DNA of 64,000 nt from Dactylorhiza incarnata (taxonomy: Eukaryota; Streptophyta; Magnoliopsida; Asparagales; Orchidaceae). Under the pieces are notes generated by a model, which ran no database searches, was not told where the DNA came from, and was given only the letters and a program-made list of their open reading frames with translations. The DNA is taken from the NCBI GenBank assembly GCA_033032865.1, contig JAWHQI010000165.1:5281001-5345000 (forward strand). Reading direction: 5' to 3'. Position numbers and translations under genes: made by a program. Positions 1 through 10,852 of the stretch are shown here, piece by piece (position 1 is the first letter of the stretch; each line of letters starts with the position of its first letter).

Positions 1-50
1 GATATAAAAGCTAAGGTGAAGGTAACTATGTTGATGTTCAATACATAACA

Positions 51-3000
51 TGTAACATCCCCCAAACAACTAGACCCCTAGATTGGTTTTCTCATGTCTA
101 GGTCATGACAAAACCCTAGGAAGCTTGAAGAGACCACTTGGCCTTAGCTAGGAAGAAGGAAACCACAGTGGTATGCAAATAGCAATTTCCAATTAACAAG
201 CATAGGGTTGGACTTAAGGGCCTCACCTTGACCCTTTGACCCCACCATAGCATACCTAACCCTTTAGGGGTCCCCTTAGAGCACCAAGGACCCATTGGTG
301 TCAACCAAAGAGGCCAAATTGACCAAAGTCAACCCTAACCCCAAATTGGTCAAAGTAGCTTAATTAGGGGCAATTGACCTCCACCAAGCCCAATTGACCT
401 TTCCCCTACCCTTATAAGGTTATTAGGGCCACCAATTTGACCCAAGTCAACTCTAGCTCTATTTTGGTCAAACCAACACCTTTTGGATAAATTGGCCCAA
501 TTAGGGCACCACCATGACTCAACCAACTTTGGGTGATGTCAAGGGACTCAAGACACACCACTTGGACCAGTCAACCCATCAGTTGACCTAGTCAACACCT
601 CAAGTCAACACTTGGTCAACCTTGCCCAAAAAGAGGGGAAAAGGCTAACTCAAGCCCAATCTACTTGGGCTAGTCCCAATTGGAGTAGCCCATTTGTCTA
701 GGAGGCTGAGAATTACTCAAAGAGCCATCCAATTTCTGTAAATGATGATTAGGAGAGAGAAACCCCATTTCCCCCAAAAATGGTGGAGAGAGAAAGAGAG
801 GAATAATGACCATTCATGGCTTGGGAGGCCAAAGGCTTCCTCTCTTCACCTCCCATGGTCTGGTACTCCTCCCCTCAGTAATTTGGAGAAGTTTAACAGC
901 CTTGGCCGGCCACATAGGTGGCTGTATTCATGAAATTTTAGTTGGCCGAAATTGGCCATTAATAGCATTCATGACAATTAGGAGTTACACCCTCCCTCTC
1001 CCCCAATTGAACCTTATAACTTCATCAAAGGACTGGGAGGATCAGTTTCCCCACCTTCCCCAAATAAATCGAGCACCAGAAGCTAGGATCGACATGTCGC
1101 TGAAAGCTCTACCTCCGGCCATGGTGACTCGCCGGAATTCACGCCACAAAACCCCCACACAGGTCCGATCCGCCTCCTCTCCCTTAGTGCTAGATCTTAT
1201 GATAATTTGGGGCTTGATCCGAGCTCAATTGTGCTTGGATCGTGCTTCCGAAAGGGCTCGGTTCGAGCTCTCTTTCCCCTCCTCTAAACCCCGATTCCGA
1301 CCAACTCCGGCCGGCCAACCACCCCCTATCGCCGGCCACCTCAACGGAGGTGGTGGTGGCATTGGCCGGCCGGGAAGAGGCACAGGTGGCCGGGAAATCA
1401 TCCCACAAAGAATCCTAGGATGGGCTATCGCTCACCATCCATCCAATGGGGACGATGACTATGAGCCGTCGGATCTTCTGTGATCAGCTATTCGCTGATT
1501 TAAATGATTATGTTATATCGTTATTTCATTAATTCGTCGATCTGAGTAGAAGAAATTCGTCGAGCTGTAGCCTAAGTTCGTCGAACTGATAGTTGAGTTC
1601 GTCAAAGTGAATCCGGAGTTTGTCAAATGGATTTCATTCGTCGAACACACTCTGGAGTTCGTCGAACTGATAGTTGAGTTCATCGAACTGAACCCGGAGT
1701 TCGTCTAACGGAATTAATTCGACAAACTGAATTAATTTGTCGAACTGAATTAATTCGTCGAACTGAATCTAGAGTTCGTCGAACTAAATCTGGAGTTCAT
1801 CAAACTTAGAGATGATCTGCTGAACTGGCTGGAGAACTGATTTTGTCGAACTGAAGCACGACGTTCGTCGAACGCAGATCGGATTTCGTCGAACGCAGAG
1901 ACTTGTATTTTATTTTAATTATTAGAAATACTAGAACCCCTCAAATGGAAAAGTGCCCAACATGAATGTTGTAGCCCTTGGTGTCTAGTTTAAGTGAAAA
2001 TTTATTTCAGGTCAATAGGGGAACTATAGCACACTGTGGAGTCATTTTTCTAGGACTGGTCCCTAGTGTAGGACAGCCACCATTTCTTGAATAACTTTTG
2101 ATTGGCTTATAGGATTGACTTGAAAATTAAAACTTAGGCTATTTACACCTACCCACACATCATACCCAAAGATGGGAATTTTAGGAGAACCTTTTTCTAA
2201 GGTTTTTGTAATAATTTCATAAATTAATTATTAATTAATTATTGGGTCAAATGACCTCCAATGCCCTCCAATTTTTGGTGGTTACTTCTTAGGGTTATGA
2301 CTTGACCCTGGTAAAATTCTCAGCCCAATTGGGAGTGATTTGGTTGGGTAATTTGTCAACCAAAGTTAGGTCAAATTGGGTCAAAGTTACGGCATGATGT
2401 TTATCTTGGGATATTGTGGTCAAATCTCCTCACCATGAGGTGAAACCTTGGCCACTGGTTTAGGGTCACTCAAAACACACCCATGAGTGGTTTGGGGTGG
2501 TGTGTAGGTGGGCATGCCCCAGAACCCTAGTCTTACCCCTTGGGGTGCATATAGAGCTTTGTGAAGGACATGTGGTCAAAAGCCCTAGAATGGCCATGGA
2601 ATTTAGGAGATATGTTCATGAAGGTGGTGGGTCTTTGGTATTGGACGGTCGTTCACACCGACGTCAATACGTTGACTCGGCAAGTGTGGAATTTGCACTT
2701 AGCCATGAAAGTCTAGTGGTCCATCCAGTAAGAGTACGCAGATGCTCTGTGGTTTTGCGTTGAGGCGTACGATATGTCTAGGTTAGGTAGTGTGAATACC
2801 AACCTAGAGGTGGGCGAGGTCCAACCCACCGCTTCCATTTACCACTGCGGGAGTATCGTGGGAGTCTTGCTAGCTCCAAATAGGGGGAACTAAAGGTCTG
2901 TGCGCATAGAGTCGAAGTTGTGAGTTGCACTTGTATGAACATAGCATAAACTACATAACTCTGCATGTCATGGCATAAACATTGCATTTCAACCCCTACC

Positions 3001-3240
3001 CCTATCGTATAAATTGGTTAAGGGTCTCTTTATCTGATAGGCCTTGCTGAACGACCCCTTGGTCTATAGGTTTGTATGGGCATTCCTATAAATCAATGGT
3101 TACTTTTCTATTATATACATGTCTTTACTTATTGTACATTACTTGTTCTTTAGCCTGTTTTACTTACTGCTTCAATTATATCTTTATTATATAAGGGAAG
3201 AGCAAAGTGGCCATGGTGAAACATTCGTCAGACGGATATG
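51..3240 (+). mobile_element. Long LTR-like sequence, gypsy type, + orientation
   Basis: The sequence opens with TGTAACATCCCCC at 51, a start typical of long LTRs of plant Ty3/gypsy chromoviruses. The reverse complement of that start ends another copy at 32949. Matching blocks show that the two are one family. The GC-rich block around 1311-1390 corresponds inverted to 25190-25260, and the block around 2640-2890, with its ACGTTGAC and CAACCCACC landmarks, corresponds inverted to about 22760-22900. No reverse transcriptase or integrase lies nearby. The right edge is not resolved: no CA end followed by a primer site or TSD could be recognised, so 3240 is approximate. It may be a solo LTR or one LTR of a decayed element. 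The family assignment is inference. Confidence 0.5.
1532..1897 (+). repeat. TTCGTCGAACTGA word array in long LTR
   Basis: About fifteen imperfect copies of a word near TTCGTCGAACTGA are spaced 20-35 bases apart, with intervening text such as ATCTGGAG or ATTAATT. TTCGTCGAA is a near-palindrome (reverse complement TTCGACGAA). The array lies inside the LTR about 1.5 kb from its start. It resembles the TTCGTCG arrays of the copia LTRs at 4857 and 11966 and of the Sirevirus LTR at 33117. Its role is unknown; it may be a U3 regulatory array. Confidence 0.75.
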
Positions 3241-4851
3241 CCCTTTAAAAATCTCTTGATGTAAATCAAATTTTATGTTATTTTGGTCATTTCATAAGGA
3301 ATATTGCATTGACCTTTTCACCCCCCCCCCCCCAAAACCTCCCGCCAGCTTTTGATAAAGGACTTCACGCCAGCTTTTGGACACGCGCCCCCTCACTTAC
3401 ATCAACTCGGCAAGCCACAGGCTGCGCTGTCCTCCCTCACGGCACTCTCCATCCTCTTTCGCCTCTATACTTTCTCCTCCCGCACACGACAACCTCCTCC
3501 CGCGTCTCCTCCCGTCTTCCTCGACTGCCACCCGCCAAAATCAGAGCAGCAGCGCCTCCTCCCGTCTTCCTCGAAATCCTGATCAAGAGCTCCCCCTCAA
3601 TGTTCATTTTCATTTTCCCTAATCAAGAGCTGCCGATCCCATTATCAAGAGCTCCTCCCGCGTCTCCTCCCGTCTTCCTCGACTCCTTGCTGCGAGTCCT
3701 CAAAGATACCCTAATCAAGAGCTGCTGACCCCATTTGGTATTTTCAGTTCCATTTAGGGTTCATAATATGTGCTTCAAATAGAGATTCTCTTCATACTAT
3801 GCGTTTCCTCCTTAGCAGCACTTTCCGAGCCCAAAGCTGCAGATCCTCCAGAACTTGCGGACGCCAAAGCTGCGTATCCCTCATTGACGGTGTGCTCTAC
3901 CCCTCAATTCTCTGTTTCATTTATCCAGATACTCATTGACGGTGTGCTCTCAGTTTTTTTGTTATTCTCAGATTTTGTTCTCAATTTCTTTGTGATTTTG
4001 TTCTCAATTTCTCAGATTTTGTGTTCTTATATTTTGTTCTCAGATTTTGCTCAGATTTTGCTCAGACTTTGTTCTCAAGCTTTTCCAGAACTCTATCTTC
4101 TCCTGCAATGTTAGTTTATTTTCAGATTTCTAAAAGGTGTATGGATTTGGTACATGTCAACCATAGTGATTTGGTCTCATGCCAGGTTTTTAATTTTTTC
4201 CGAGATCAACTTTTGGACTGAATATCAAATTTGCGTGAAACAGATTTGATGTGTTTTTTTTAGATTCTTCTGTTCTTAGTTTTTTAGAATTTTGATATGA
4301 ATATTGCAGGAGATACCAATATCTTCAATATTTTCCAGATTTCTAAATGGTTTATGGATTTGGTATACGTCAGCCATAGTGATTTGGTCTCATGCCAGGT
4401 TTTTAATTTTTTCCTAAATCAACTTTTGGACTGAATATCAAATTTGCGTGAAACAGATTTGACGTGTTTTTTTTTTCAGATTATTCTCTTCTTAGTTTTT
4501 TAGAATTTTGATATGAATATTGCAGGAGATACCAATATCTTCAAAATTTTTTCTGAGCCCGTTTTTTTCCGAGATCAACTTTTGGACTGAATATCAAATT
4601 TGCGTGAAACAGATTTGATGTGGTTTTTTTTCAGATTCTTACTCTGTTCTTACTTTTTTAGAATTTTGATATCTATACTGCAGGAGATACTAATATCTTC
4701 AATATCTGCATACAACATTTATTACATATAGAAATAATTAACCTAGAAAACTATTACTCTAACTTCACCCTTTCAATACATAGTACAGGGGGACTTGGAA
4801 GTCTTTACAGCATCTTAACTGCATCAAGCTTTCACTGCAATATTAAAGAAC
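3241..4851. other. Unassigned sequence with UTR- and intron-like texture
   Basis: No coding region was recognised. A run of 13 C at 3321-3333 is followed by pyrimidine-rich sequence (about 3380-3720). In it a segment near CTCCCGTCTTCCTCGA recurs three times, alternating with AATCAAGAGCT. This looks like a 5' UTR or a degenerate short tandem array. TTTTCAG and CTCTCAG strings resemble splice acceptors. From 4120 a 210-bp tandem repeat begins. The stretch continues on the far side of the copia element, at 12967. It could be an old non-coding gene fragment or an unrecognised transposon; the sequence does not decide. Confidence 0.4.
4118..4710. repeat. 210-bp tandem repeat, about 2.7 copies
   Basis: Two full copies begin near 4122 and 4333 (period about 210). 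Each holds CAGATTTCTAAA, TGGATTTGGTA, AGTGATTTGGTCTCATGCC, CAACTTTTGGACTGAATATC, TTGCGTGAAACAGATTTGA and TGCAGGAGATAC in that order. A third copy from about 4558 lacks the first third. Copies differ by scattered substitutions and T-run lengths, so the duplication is not recent. No open frame is shared. Confidence 0.85.
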
Positions 4852-4856
4852 AGAGG
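4852..4856. repeat. TSD AGAGG, left of copia element
   Basis: AGAGG abuts the left LTR and is repeated at 12962-12966 after the right LTR. It is the 5-bp target duplication expected of an LTR retrotransposon. Confidence 0.85.
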
Positions 4857-5268
4857 TGTTGGGTTTTTCTATGACCATACATCACATGTAGGCGCAGCGG
4901 AAATAAAAGAGAAACAACCCAAAAAGACTTGGATCGGCCATGAATATTGAATCAAGAAGTAAATCAAAACTAGCTAGGTATGAAATTACCTTGGCGGGAT
5001 TGGATCAAATCCAACCTAAATGCTCCAAGAAGAAGATTGCCTTCGTCGGCTTTGCAAGAGTTCTCACGTAGAATAATGTCTACGTCTCTACAGCAGTCCA
5101 CACGAGCCGGGAGAAGAAGACTACACCTTGCGCTTCCACGGATTGCTAGATCCGCTTCAGGAAGAACAACACCGGCGACAATCGTCGGAGAGGAAGTCGG
5201 CGGAGGCGATTCAGAACGGCGGAACACCGGATTCTATTTCGTAAGTTATGAGAACCCTAAAAGAAGTC

Positions 5269-5278
5269 CTATTTATAC
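5269..5278 (-). promoter_or_regulatory. TATA-like box, copia left LTR
   Basis: On the minus strand this reads GTATAAATAG. It lies directly downstream (minus sense) of the TTCGTCG repeat array and is conserved in the right LTR. It is the likely core promoter of the element. Confidence 0.55.
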
Positions 5279-5340
5279 CCAAAGGATAAACAGCTTCTAG
5301 AAGAATCGCTATCCGCAGACCACACAGCAAAATAGGGGCT

Positions 5341-5760
5341 TCTGTTACAATTCGTCGGGATTCCACGGAACAGCATTCGTCGAGTTTTCACGGAACAATC
5401 CGACGAATCCCGATGAATCCGACGAATCATGTCAGACGGCAACATTTGCCGAGTTAAGGATCTCTGTAACAATTCGTCGAGATTCCACGGAACAATCCGA
5501 CGAATCCCGACGAATCCGACGAATCATGTCAGACGACAACATTTGCCGAGTTAAGGATCTCTGTAACAATTCGTCGAGATTCCACGGAACAATCCGACGA
5601 ATCCCGACAAATCCGACGAATCATGTCAGACGGCAACATTTGCCGAGTTAAGGATCTCTGTAACAATTCGTCGAGATTCCACGGAACAATCCGATGAATC
5701 CCGACGAATCCGACGAATTCTATCCGTGTAAACCCGACGAATTCAGACAGCAACATTTGC
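5341..5760 (-). repeat. 97-bp tandem repeat, left LTR
   Basis: The landmark GTTAAGGATCTCTGTAAC recurs at 5453, 5550 and 5647, giving an exact 97-bp period. Within each unit are several near-palindromic words (ATTCGTCGAGATTCC, ATCCGACGAAT, CCCGACGAAT). Partial units flank the three full ones. The array lies upstream of the TATA-like box in element sense. Confidence 0.9.
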
Positions 5761-5920
5761 TGGACTTCCCCCATTCTATATGGTGATTGGTAACCTTTAC
5801 CAACATAGTCAATCTTCCAACTTCTCCACATGCTCTTATGTGCGACCCTGCAGGCTCATATCGCGTTGGCAGTGACATTACATGTTTGACCACTTCTAGA
5901 TCACAATGGTAACTCCAATA

Positions 5921-5931
5921 GTCTCCCACTT
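5921..5931 (-). other. Polypurine tract of copia element
   Basis: On the minus strand AAGTGGGAGAC ends directly against the 3' LTR. That is the expected position and composition for the plus-strand primer of an LTR retrotransposon. Confidence 0.75.
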
Positions 5932-6905
5932 GATCTTGAAAGTATCAAACAAAAACCTCACAAACAATGAGCGGCATCTAGCAATGCATCATTGCTCCCC
6001 AAGTAATAAGAGTTCATAACTCATAAGCCTTTATGACCAATGTTCCAGCGTTGTCTTTGTCCCTTTGTCCCTTACATCCGGAAAGAACTAGAGGCATGGA
6101 CCGTGTCACCCTCTTAATAGCTCAATCCAAGTTTCTTGATCTAGAACGGACTTCAGAGAATGGTGAGCTCAATATCACATATTGACTCAACCAAGCATGG
6201 CCATGCATTTCCCAGTCCAATTCCATCAAGGGGCCCATGGATGCAACTCCTGTTATATAGGAGGACAAATCCCATATCTGCTCACACCCAAACACCCAAA
6301 TGATTCGTAACGTACCCAACGACCACCCTTATCATCAACCTTCTTCAAGGAAGACTTTAGATGACATCAAAGCACGCTCTTCCTCACTCGATGAATTCTG
6401 TGACTTCAGGTCAAAGGACCACAACACCATTGTCAAATAAAACCTACTTGTGACACTTTTAAGTAACAATCCACAAAGTAGTCTCAGGTTGGGTCTGTCC
6501 AGTACAACTTGTTCACTAACAAGTACCCACGTGATGACTTGATATCACAATATCATGACCTGTGAGAACCGGTCATCAGTCAACACACATGCTAATCTTA
6601 ATGTATCATCATCACCCTTAGCTTCTATGATGATACCTCGACCAGGGACCTTTTAAGAATGAAGCTTCGAAATCATAGGCTCTCACATTCAAGTCACGTA
6701 CTTGATGTCCTATGGAAGCGAACATTCTAAGGGTATTTATCACGAATTTTATTCTATCATATAGAAACAGTATATCGTAATAAAAGAACTTGCCATTAAT
6801 TGTAAAAAGAAATAATTGGTACACAATTCATCATATGAATAAATGATAAACAACCAACAGAATATTTATTTTACATGCAACCCACAAGACTCCCACTAGA
6901 GTTGA
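5932..6905 (-). other. 3' non-coding region of copia element
   Basis: This lies between the end of the RNase H remnant and the polypurine tract. No ORF with recognisable coding character was seen on either strand, and no palindromic word array. It is the element's own 3' untranslated sequence. Confidence 0.6.
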
Positions 6906-7155
6906 TCACTCAGGTATCTTATACCCATTGATCTAGTATGACCATCATGCTTTCTCTGTGCGAGAGGCTTTGTCAGTGGATCTGCAATATTCTCCTCAGT
7001 CGGCACTCTGCAAATGTTCACATCTCCTCGTTCGATAATCTCACGAATAAGATGGAACCGCCGAAGTATGTGCTTGGAGTGCTGATGGGATCTAGGTTCC
7101 TTAGATTGTGCTATTGCACCATTGTTATCACAGTAGAGAACTGCGGGACCAACAA
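6906..7155 (-). pseudogene. RNase H C-terminal part, out of frame
   Basis: On the minus strand a shifted frame after about 7155 reads the rest of the copia RNase H domain: a YCDNNGA motif, then the SKHI segment and a DPLTKPL-type end. The preceding ORF (7128-7703) runs into a stop because of what looks like a single extra base near 7150. Reading the two frames as one ancestral domain is inference from the family's conserved order. Confidence 0.7.
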
Positions 7156-7703
7156 ATGCTAGGAACTACATCTAGCTCGCCGATGAATTTCCTAATCCAT
7201 ACAGCCTCCTTCGCTGCATTTGCCGCAGCGATATACTCGGCCTCAGTTGTAGAATCAGCAACTGTCTCTTGCTTGGAACTCTTCCAGCTCACAGCTCCTC
7301 CATTCAGGCAAAACACAAACCCTGACTGAGACTTCGAATCATCCCTATCAGTTTGGAAGCTGGCATCGGTGTAACCACTTACAACGAGCTCTTCCTCTCC
7401 ACCATACACCAAGAATACATCCTTAGTCCTTCTCAAGTACTTCAGGATATTCTTTACGGCTATCCAGTGACATTCACCGGGATCAGACTGATACCTGTTA
7501 GTCAAGCTAAAAGCAAAAGAGACATCGGGTCGAGTACATAACATTGCATATATGATTGACCCAATTGCCGAAGCATATGGAGTCAACTTCATGCGGTCCT
7601 TATCTTCACAAGATTTTGGACACTGGTCCTTAGAGAGATTCACACCATGAGACATGGGCAAAACTCCTTTCTTGGACTCAAGCATGTTGAACCGCTTTAA
7701 CAC
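7128..7703 (-). pseudogene. RT end and RNase H, frameshifted from gag-pol
   Basis: This 191-residue frame holds the end of the copia reverse transcriptase and the first part of RNase H. Visible landmarks are a YASAIGSI segment, TRPDVSFAF, WIAVKNILKYL, the aspartate-containing YTDASF, and TTEAEY. It continues gag-pol after an apparent one-base loss in an A-rich stretch at about 7700. Its C-terminus (DVVPSICW onward) is aberrant because of a second frameshift. It is not expected to make a working RNase H. Confidence 0.85.
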
Positions 7704-10700
7704 CTTTCAATGTACGTACTCTGGGTCAAACCCAGCAACTTCTTCGATCTATCTCTATAGATCTTAATACCGAGTATGTAAGTCGCTTCACCCAAGTCCT
7801 TCATAGAAAAGTAGTTCCCTAGGTTGTTCTTAACAACTTTCAGGGTAGGTATGTCATTCCCGATCAACAGTATGTCATCTACATACAATATCAGGAAGAC
7901 AACAATGCTCCCACTGATTCGCTTGTAAACACACGGTTCATCTTCATTCTTGACAAAACCAAACTCTTTGATCTTCTCATCAAAACGAAGATTCCAACTT
8001 CTAGAGGCCTGTTTCAATCCATAGATGGACCTATTCAGCTTGCATATTTTAGTGGCTTCATTTGGGGATACAAAACCCTCGCGTTGTGTCATGTACACTT
8101 CCTCAAGGAGGTTTCCATTTAGGAAAGCCGTTTTGACATCCATCTGCCAGATCTCGTAGTCATAATACGCAGCAATAGCAAGCAATATCCTAATGGACTT
8201 TACCATGGCAACAGGGGAAAAGGTCTCATCATAGTCAACACCATGAATTTGCTTGAAACCCTTAGCCACCAATTGCCCTTTGAATGTCTGTACATTCCCA
8301 TCCATGTCGGTCTTCTTCTTGAAGACCCACTTGCACCCCATGGGTTGTACCCCTTCAGGTGGTTCCACCAAGTTCCAAACTTGGATTGTATACATGGAGT
8401 CCATTTCGGATTTCATAGACTCAAGCCATTTGTCGGAGTCCGGTCCATTCATAGCCTCTTGGTAGGTTGCTGGTTCATCATCATGATCCAAAAGCAACAC
8501 ATTACCTATTTGAGACACGAGAAATCCATATCTCTCAGGCTCAAATCTTGGTCTACCAGATCTACGTAGGACTTGTGTCTCTTGAGCAGGTTCTCTAGCT
8601 ACAACATCTTGTAGTCCTGGCTCAGAATCCAACTCTGGTTCATTCACTATTTGTGGTTCTTGAACTTCTTCAAGTTCTACCTTTTGCATCTTTCTTGACA
8701 AGAACTCTTTCTCCAAGAAGGCACCCGTCCTTGCGACAAACACTTTGCCCTCAGACGAAAGGTAAAAGTAATATCCTTTCGTTTCCTTAGGATATCCCAC
8801 CAGATAACACTTATCTGATTTGGGTTCCAGCTTGTCAGGCATTTGACGTCGTACGTATGCCTCACAGCCCAACATTTTAATGAATGACATACTAGGACGC
8901 TTCCCAGTCCATATCTCATATGGTGTCTTTAGAACCGTTTTCGTCGGAGCGCGATTCAGTGTTATTGCAGCAGTCTCTAAAGCAAAACCCCAAAAGGAAA
9001 CAGGCAAGTCTTCATGACTCATCATCGACCGTACCATGTCTAACAGAGTACGATTTCTCCTCTCAGACACACCATTATGCTGCGGTGTCCTAGGTGGAGT
9101 GAGCTGTGATACAATACCACACTCTATCAGATGATCACGAAACTCATGACTCAGGTATTCGCCACCTCGATCAGATCGGAGTGCTTTAACCTTTTTACCC
9201 AATTGGTTCTCCACTTCATTCTTGAACTCTTTGAACTTTTCAAAGGTTTCGGATTTGCACTTCATAAGATACACGTATCCGTATCTACTGAAATCATCAG
9301 TAAATGTAACGAAGTAGAAATACCCACCTCTAGCCATAGAACTCATGGGTCCGCATACATCACTATGTATTATACCCAAAAGATCCTCAGCCCTCTCAGT
9401 ATAACCAGTGAAAGGGGCTTTAGTCATTTTGCCTAATAAACAAGACTCGCATCGCTCAAATGATTCATAATCAAATGAGTCCAATAGTCCATCTTTATGG
9501 AGCTTGGATATGCGCTTCTCATTTATATGGCCCAAACGACAATGCCAGAGATATGTAGGATTTGAGTCATTTGTTCTTAGTCTTTTATTATTATCTACAT
9601 TATAGATCGGATGGTCTAGGTTCAAAACATAAAGACCATTAAACAATTGAGCTACATCATAACAAACATCATTCTTAAATATAGAACAACAATTGTTCTT
9701 AATTATAAAAGAAAATCCAATCATATCTAAGCATGAAATGGATATAATGTTTCTAGTTATGGCCGGAACATAATAACAATTATCAAGTTCTATTACAAGC
9801 CCAATGGGCAAAGAAAGACGGTAAACCCCTACGGCTACAGCAGCAACTCTTGCTCCATTGCCGACGCGCAGGTCCACCTCTCCTTTACTCAGCAATCTCC
9901 TCCTTCCCAGTTCCTGCACATTTGTACAAATGTGAGAACCACATCCGGTATCCAATACCCAAGATGAAGGAGCAGAAAGGTTTATCTCTATAACGTAAAT
10001 ATTCGAAGCGGAAGTCATACCTCCCTTCATTTTCTGCAGACCGTCAATGTACGAAGGACAATTCCTCCTCCAATGACCAGCCTTGCCATAGTGGTGGCAT
10101 TTCCCTTCTTTCACGGTGCTCTTCTTTTTCAGCGCAGAAGATTTGGGCTCAAGATGTGACTTAGGTCCCACCTTCGTCTTCTTGAAGCCCTTGGCCTTAC
10201 CCTTGCCTTTATGTACCATCAATATGGGACTAGCAGGCTTGGCCTTCTTCATGTTTATCTCGGCAGTTCGCAACATGCCTAGGAGCTCGGGCAGTGTCTT
10301 GTCTATTTCATTCATGTTGTAGTTCAAGACGAACTGCTCATAACTATCCGGCAACGATTGCAGGATAAGATCTGTGGCCAACTCTTGACCTAGAGGAAAA
10401 CCCAGTCTCTCCAAGTTCTCTATATACCCAATCATCTTGAGTACGTGAGTACCAACCGAGTCTCGAGCTCCCATTTTGCACTGAAATAATGCCTTCGTGA
10501 CATCGAACCTCTCTTGACGAGCTTGTCCTTGAAACATTTTCTTTAGGTGCTCGTCAATCTCCTTGCACCCCATGTTCTCGTGTTGCTTCTGAAGCTCAGA
10601 GTTCATGGTGGCAAGCATAAGGCACTCGACGTCTAAGGCGTCATCGGTATACTTCTTATAAGCATCCTTATCAACACGTGATGAGTTCCCGGTCGGCACC

Positions 10701-10852
10701 TCGGGGGCTTCTTCTTCTAAGACGTAGAGCTTTCGCTCTTGCCTGAGAACAATTCTCAGGTTCCTATACCAGTCCATATAGTTCGTCCCACTAAGCTTGT
10801 CCTTCTCAAGGATAGCTCTCAGGGACAAGGTGGAATGTGAACCACTTGCCAT
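7697..10852 (-). CDS. Copia gag-pol polyprotein (to RT)
   Basis: This is a long intact frame of 1051 residues. Residues 1-200 are a gag capsid domain of the plant copia type. A zinc knuckle at 252-265 reads CHHYGKAGHWRRNC; the second cysteine is replaced by Tyr. The aspartic protease motif DTG is at 301. The integrase zinc-binding domain follows (H437, H442, C468, C471), then the catalytic core with candidate D498, D561 and E597. Reverse transcriptase runs from about 825 and includes MDVKTAFLNG, YGLKQASRSW and YVDD. The frame stops after TYIERC, where a one-base loss shifts it out of the RNase H part. The start at 10852 is the first Met and fits the family's MASGSHS-like N-terminus. It encodes capsid and replication enzymes of the element, not a host function. 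Confidence 0.93.
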   Translation of the reverse strand: MASGSHSTLSLRAILEKDKLSGTNYMDWYRNLRIVLRQERKLYVLEEEAPEVPTGNSSRVDKDAYKKYTDDALDVECLMLATMNSELQKQHENMGCKEIDEHLKKMFQGQARQERFDVTKALFQCKMGARDSVGTHVLKMIGYIENLERLGFPLGQELATDLILQSLPDSYEQFVLNYNMNEIDKTLPELLGMLRTAEINMKKAKPASPILMVHKGKGKAKGFKKTKVGPKSHLEPKSSALKKKSTVKEGKCHHYGKAGHWRRNCPSYIDGLQKMKGGMTSASNIYVIEINLSAPSSWVLDTGCGSHICTNVQELGRRRLLSKGEVDLRVGNGARVAAVAVGVYRLSLPIGLVIELDNCYYVPAITRNIISISCLDMIGFSFIIKNNCCSIFKNDVCYDVAQLFNGLYVLNLDHPIYNVDNNKRLRTNDSNPTYLWHCRLGHINEKRISKLHKDGLLDSFDYESFERCESCLLGKMTKAPFTGYTERAEDLLGIIHSDVCGPMSSMARGGYFYFVTFTDDFSRYGYVYLMKCKSETFEKFKEFKNEVENQLGKKVKALRSDRGGEYLSHEFRDHLIECGIVSQLTPPRTPQHNGVSERRNRTLLDMVRSMMSHEDLPVSFWGFALETAAITLNRAPTKTVLKTPYEIWTGKRPSMSFIKMLGCEAYVRRQMPDKLEPKSDKCYLVGYPKETKGYYFYLSSEGKVFVARTGAFLEKEFLSRKMQKVELEEVQEPQIVNEPELDSEPGLQDVVAREPAQETQVLRRSGRPRFEPERYGFLVSQIGNVLLLDHDDEPATYQEAMNGPDSDKWLESMKSEMDSMYTIQVWNLVEPPEGVQPMGCKWVFKKKTDMDGNVQTFKGQLVAKGFKQIHGVDYDETFSPVAMVKSIRILLAIAAYYDYEIWQMDVKTAFLNGNLLEEVYMTQREGFVSPNEATKICKLNRSIYGLKQASRSWNLRFDEKIKEFGFVKNEDEPCVYKRISGSIVVFLILYVDDILLIGNDIPTLKVVKNNLGNYFSMKDLGEATYILGIKIYRDRSKKLLGLTQSTYIERC

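Larger units (their letters stand above)
4857..5920 (-). repeat. Copia left LTR (3' LTR of the element)
   Basis: It starts TGTTGGGTTTTTC and matches the right LTR throughout. Its last bases read CCAATA where the right LTR has CCAACA, a point mutation of the terminal CA. It carries one more copy of the internal 97-bp repeat than the right LTR (1064 against 996 bp overall). The few differences elsewhere suggest a fairly recent insertion. Confidence 0.9.

Noticed and set aside
806..1483. 225-codon open frame on + strand in the long LTR
   Set aside because: GC-rich stretch without family motifs. The inverted copy at 25100-25400 does not keep the frame. It is treated as non-coding LTR.
1532..1897. 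CRISPR-like array of TTCGTCGAAC repeats
   Set aside because: Spacing is irregular, spacers are not unique, and the context is a plant LTR.
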